Shown here one piece after another: positions 12,145 to 14,396 of a DNA stretch of 14,396 bases. A program made the position numbers and the translations under genes. A model generated the notes under the pieces. That model had not been told where the DNA came from. It did not search any database and saw only the letters and a list, made by a program, of their open reading frames with translations. The stretch is from assembly GCA_023428515.1 (NCBI GenBank), contig JAEYXI010000394.1:1-14396 (forward strand), read 5' to 3'. The stretch is from Pseudomonadota bacterium. GTDB lineage: Bacteria; Pseudomonadota; Alphaproteobacteria; Rhizobiales; Rhizobiaceae. Positions within the stretch are counted from its first letter, which is position 1; each line of letters opens with the position of its first letter.

Positions 12145-14175
12145 ATGGCCGAAGGCCAGCAGCTTCTCGTTACCCTCGCCGCCCGCGTCGACAAATACGA
12201 GCGCGACATTGCCCGCGCTCGTGATCGCACGCGCACCAACTTCCGCGCCATGGAAAAGCAGGCGCAGACCACGGCGCAGAAGATGCAGAAGGCCATGGCC
12301 GGCGCGATGGCCAATGTCGGCACGGCAGCGCGCGGCCGCATCGGCATGTTCGACGCGGCCCTCGCCGGCGGCGTGTCGCTCTCGGCAATCGCGGCAGCGG
12401 CGAAGGAATACACCAATCTGCAGAACGCCCTGCGTGTCACCGGCCTTGAGGGTGCCGAGCTGGACGCCACCATGTCGCGGCTCTTTCAGATCGCCAATCG
12501 GCAGGGTGCCGCCGTCGCGCCGCTTGTCGGGCTCTACTCCAAGCTCTCGCTGGCGCAGAACGAGCTTGGCATTTCCAGCGCCCAGCTTGAGACCTTCACC
12601 GAGGGCATTGCAGTAGCGCTTCGCGCCGGCAGCGTGTCCGCAGCGGATGCGGCCGGCCCGCTGCTTCAGCTCTCGCAGGCGCTTGGTGGTGGCACCGTCC
12701 GCGCCGAAGAGTTCAACAGCATGTTGGAAGGCACGCCGACCATCGTGCAGACCGTGGCGCGTGGCCTGACCGAAGCCGGCGGATCGGTTGCCCGGCTTCG
12801 CCAGCTCGTGAATGACGGCGCCGTGTCGTCGCGCGCGTTCTTCGACGCCTTCACCGCTGGAATGCCGGCGCTTGCGGAACAAGCCGACCGTGCCAGCGGC
12901 ACCGTGGACCAGAGCATGAACCGCGTGGGGAATGCGTTCCTCGCGTTCATCGGCAAGCTGGACGAGACGAGCGGCGCCAGCAAGAACGCGGCGGCGAACC
13001 TGAACGGCGTTGCCGCTGCCATCAACAGCCTGCCCAGCTACATTGATGCCGCTGTCGGCGGATTGCAGAGCCTCAACAAATGGCTGAACGAAGCCGGCAA
13101 TAATCCGTTCTGGCGCCGGCTTGGCGAGTTCATGGGCGTGGACTACTCGCCGGAAGGGCTGGCGCGCTACGGCATCACCTACGTGCCGCCCGGCTCGAAT
13201 GCGGGCGGTATCGGCTCTGATCGCGTCGCCGGTGGCGCCACGGCAGAGCCGGCGACCGTGAAGCCTGTTTCCCTTGCCGACTACCCGACCGAGCCGGCCA
13301 AGGCAAAAAGCGAGCGCACCGGGCGCCGCGCCAGCACGCGCGGCACCTATAAGGACGTGATCGGCATCGCCAGCGACCGGATTGCCCAGCTCCGCACCGA
13401 ACAGCAGGCCCTCGGCATGACGGCCGGCGCGGCTGAAGCTCTCCGGCTCAAGGAAGAGCTGCTTGCCCGCGTGAGGCGGGAGGGCATCCAGCTCTCGCCG
13501 GTCGAACAGGCGGACCTTGAGGCCAAGGCAGAGGAATACGGCCGGCTCACCACGGAACTGGAACGTGCAGCCGAGGCACAGGCCAACATCAACGGCACGG
13601 CGCGCGACGCCGTGGGCGGCATCATCGCGGACCTTCGCAACGGCGCCAGCATGGCGGATGCGTTCGCCAACGCCCTGAATCGGGTGCTCGACAGGCTTCT
13701 CGATATCGGCCTGAACGCGCTCTTCCCGACCAGCGGCGCGGGCGGCATCCTCGCCGGCCTCTTCGGCGGGTTTGCCGAGGGCGGTTACACCGGGCCGGGC
13801 GGGAAGTATCAGCCGGCAGGCGTTGTGCATCGTGGCGAAGTGGTTTGGTCGCAGAGCGACGTGCGCCGCGCCGGTGGCGTCGCCACGGTTGAGGCCATGC
13901 GGCGGGGATCGCGCGGCTACGCGGACGGCGGGTTAGTCGCGCCGGTGCCGGTCCTTCCCCAGCTAAGGCTTGCCGCCCGCAGCGAGACGGTGGCGCCGTC
14001 CGTCACGATCAATGCGCCGATCACGGTCAATGGCAGCGCCGGCACGCCGGAGCAGAACAACGACCTCGCCAAGCAGATGGCCAAGAGCTTGGAACAGACC
14101 GTTCGGGGCGTGGTGGCCGATGAGGTGAACCGGGCACGCCGGCCAGGAAACATGCTCAACTCCCGCACCCGCTGA
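12145..14175 (+). CDS. Phage tail tape measure protein
   Basis: This 676-residue protein would set tail length and pass through the tail tube. An N-terminal coiled region ([20 protein letters not shown], about 12-60) leads into a tape-measure N-terminal domain from about residue 89 ([15 protein letters not shown]), with the family's [15 protein letters not shown] and [13 protein letters not shown] segments. A second helical section spans about 405-485. The C-terminus has the glycine-rich signature [11 protein letters not shown] followed by [17 protein letters not shown]. The start is ATG 12145 with AAGGAGA (12131-12137), the strongest ribosome-binding site in the window. Using the usual ~1.5 Å per residue, the tail would be roughly 100 nm. 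It follows terL directly, with no major tail protein gene in between. Confidence 0.9.
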   Translation: MAEGQQLLVTLAARVDKYERDIARARDRTRTNFRAMEKQAQTTAQKMQKAMAGAMANVGTAARGRIGMFDAALAGGVSLSAIAAAAKEYTNLQNALRVTGLEGAELDATMSRLFQIANRQGAAVAPLVGLYSKLSLAQNELGISSAQLETFTEGIAVALRAGSVSAADAAGPLLQLSQALGGGTVRAEEFNSMLEGTPTIVQTVARGLTEAGGSVARLRQLVNDGAVSSRAFFDAFTAGMPALAEQADRASGTVDQSMNRVGNAFLAFIGKLDETSGASKNAAANLNGVAAAINSLPSYIDAAVGGLQSLNKWLNEAGNNPFWRRLGEFMGVDYSPEGLARYGITYVPPGSNAGGIGSDRVAGGATAEPATVKPVSLADYPTEPAKAKSERTGRRASTRGTYKDVIGIASDRIAQLRTEQQALGMTAGAAEALRLKEELLARVRREGIQLSPVEQADLEAKAEEYGRLTTELERAAEAQANINGTARDAVGGIIADLRNGASMADAFANALNRVLDRLLDIGLNALFPTSGAGGILAGLFGGFAEGGYTGPGGKYQPAGVVHRGEVVWSQSDVRRAGGVATVEAMRRGSRGYADGGLVAPVPVLPQLRLAARSETVAPSVTINAPITVNGSAGTPEQNNDLAKQMAKSLEQTVRGVVADEVNRARRPGNMLNSRTR

Positions 14176-14248
14176 CGCTCCCGGCGCCGTCGCGCGCCAG
14201 ACGCCGCAGAACTGAGTCAGGGCTGGCAAGAGCCCCGCGCCGGGAGTG
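14176..14248 (+). other. Intergenic inverted repeat able to form a three-way junction
   Basis: Directly after the tape measure stop, 14176-14187 (CGCTCCCGGCGC) pairs with 14237-14248 over 12 bp with one G-U. The 49-nt loop holds two smaller stems: 14188-14191 with 14200-14203, and 14220-14224 with 14231-14235. Together they would make a three-way junction of 73 nt in RNA. There is no U-run, so it is not a classical intrinsic terminator. It could be a 3'-end stabilising structure, an attenuator or a small RNA. In GC-rich DNA some pairing arises by chance. Confidence 0.4.
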
Positions 14249-14292
14249 ACAGACCGGCCGGACCCGAACGCCCGTCCTGAGTCATTTCTGGC
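14212..14292 (+). repeat. Spaced direct repeat CTGAGTCA-N3-CTGGC
   Basis: CTGAGTCA, three bases, then CTGGC occurs at 14212-14227 and again at 14277-14292, a spacing of 65 bp. Each copy contains a GAGTC site. Similarity fades beyond the 16-bp unit. It could be a duplicated binding site, for example for a regulator or terminase, or a recombination scar. Nothing else is visible between 14293 and the window end except open frames without a credible start. Confidence 0.4.
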
Positions 14293-14396
14293 GAAGGCGC
14301 GGAACCGGCCGCGTCGAAAGCCGGAACCCGCCCCAGGTCGATATTGGACAGGGGCGCAGGGAGTGGGGGCTAAGCCGCCACCAGCCGGACGCCCTT

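Noticed and set aside
12064..13830. Long minus-strand open frame opposite the tape measure (588 codons)
   Set aside because: High-GC shadow with arginine/histidine-rich composition; the + strand has clear tape-measure signatures and a strong ribosome-binding site.
3760..14175. Classical gene transfer agent cluster
   Set aside because: Although two genes resemble GTA tail chaperones, GTA clusters have terS-terL first, carry no adjacent integrase, and include major tail and baseplate genes. The order and integrase here do not fit.
14246..14396. Open frame from GTG 14246 to the window end, preceded by GGGAG
   Set aside because: The product is proline/arginine-rich with no motif, its third-position GC looks lower than in the confirmed genes, and the start lies inside the inverted repeat. 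It may be the start of a gene but cannot be supported.
1..14396. CRISPR array or complete tRNA/rRNA gene
   Set aside because: No regularly spaced long direct repeats and no full cloverleaf were seen; only the tRNA-Ser 3' fragment at 1880-1905 is present.

Overview
This GC-rich window comes from an alphaproteobacterium, most likely of the Rhizobiales type. That placement rests on the codon preference, a DUF6538-type integrase, GTA-like tail chaperones, and the apparent scarcity of GANTC sites. Almost all of it is mobile DNA, and nearly every gene reads on the + strand.

Left part (1-1954). The window opens inside an IS3-family insertion sequence on the minus strand, with the first 18 codons of orfA and the element's terminus at about 116. 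The IS appears to have cut off an upstream gene: a short remnant ends in an ATGA overlap with a 36-residue ORF. That ORF is followed by a 558-residue serine recombinase with catalytic and zinc-ribbon domains. The last ~25 codons of the recombinase read through a sequence that closely resembles the 3' end of a tRNA-Ser gene on the minus strand (1880-1905). This is probably an attachment-site core.

Junction and integrase (1880-3759). Just right of the tRNA-like core are three 12-bp iterons and then a tyrosine recombinase (2006-3673) with a complete R/H-x-x-R/H/Y set. This is the left end of an integrated phage-like element. The polarity of the tRNA fragment predicts an intact tRNA-Ser beyond the right edge of the window. 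A short AT-rich intergenic region follows, ending in a perfect 27-bp palindrome 7 bp before the next start codon.

Structural operon (3760-14175). Thirteen co-directional genes, mostly with ATGA/GTGA/TAATG overlaps, read: HK97 portal, small unknown, GTA-gp10-like tail assembly chaperone, fused prohead protease plus major capsid protein, second chaperone-like protein, HNH nuclease, double-HTH-like protein, head-tail connector, HK97-gp10, DUF3168 tail terminator, head-tail joining protein, P27-type small terminase, large terminase, tape measure. The parts for a capsid, DNA packaging and the head-tail neck are present. The order is unusual: the terminases come last in the head module, and tail chaperones lie on both sides of the capsid gene. 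No major tail protein, baseplate, lysis, replication, repressor or excisionase gene is visible.

Right edge (14176-14396). No convincing gene is present. There is a strong inverted repeat that could fold into a three-way junction, and a spaced direct repeat.

The most interesting reading is an integrase-plus-capsid/packaging island. It could be a rearranged prophage continuing to the right, a defective remnant, or a satellite or transducing element that borrows tail and control functions. The sequence beyond the right edge would decide between these.
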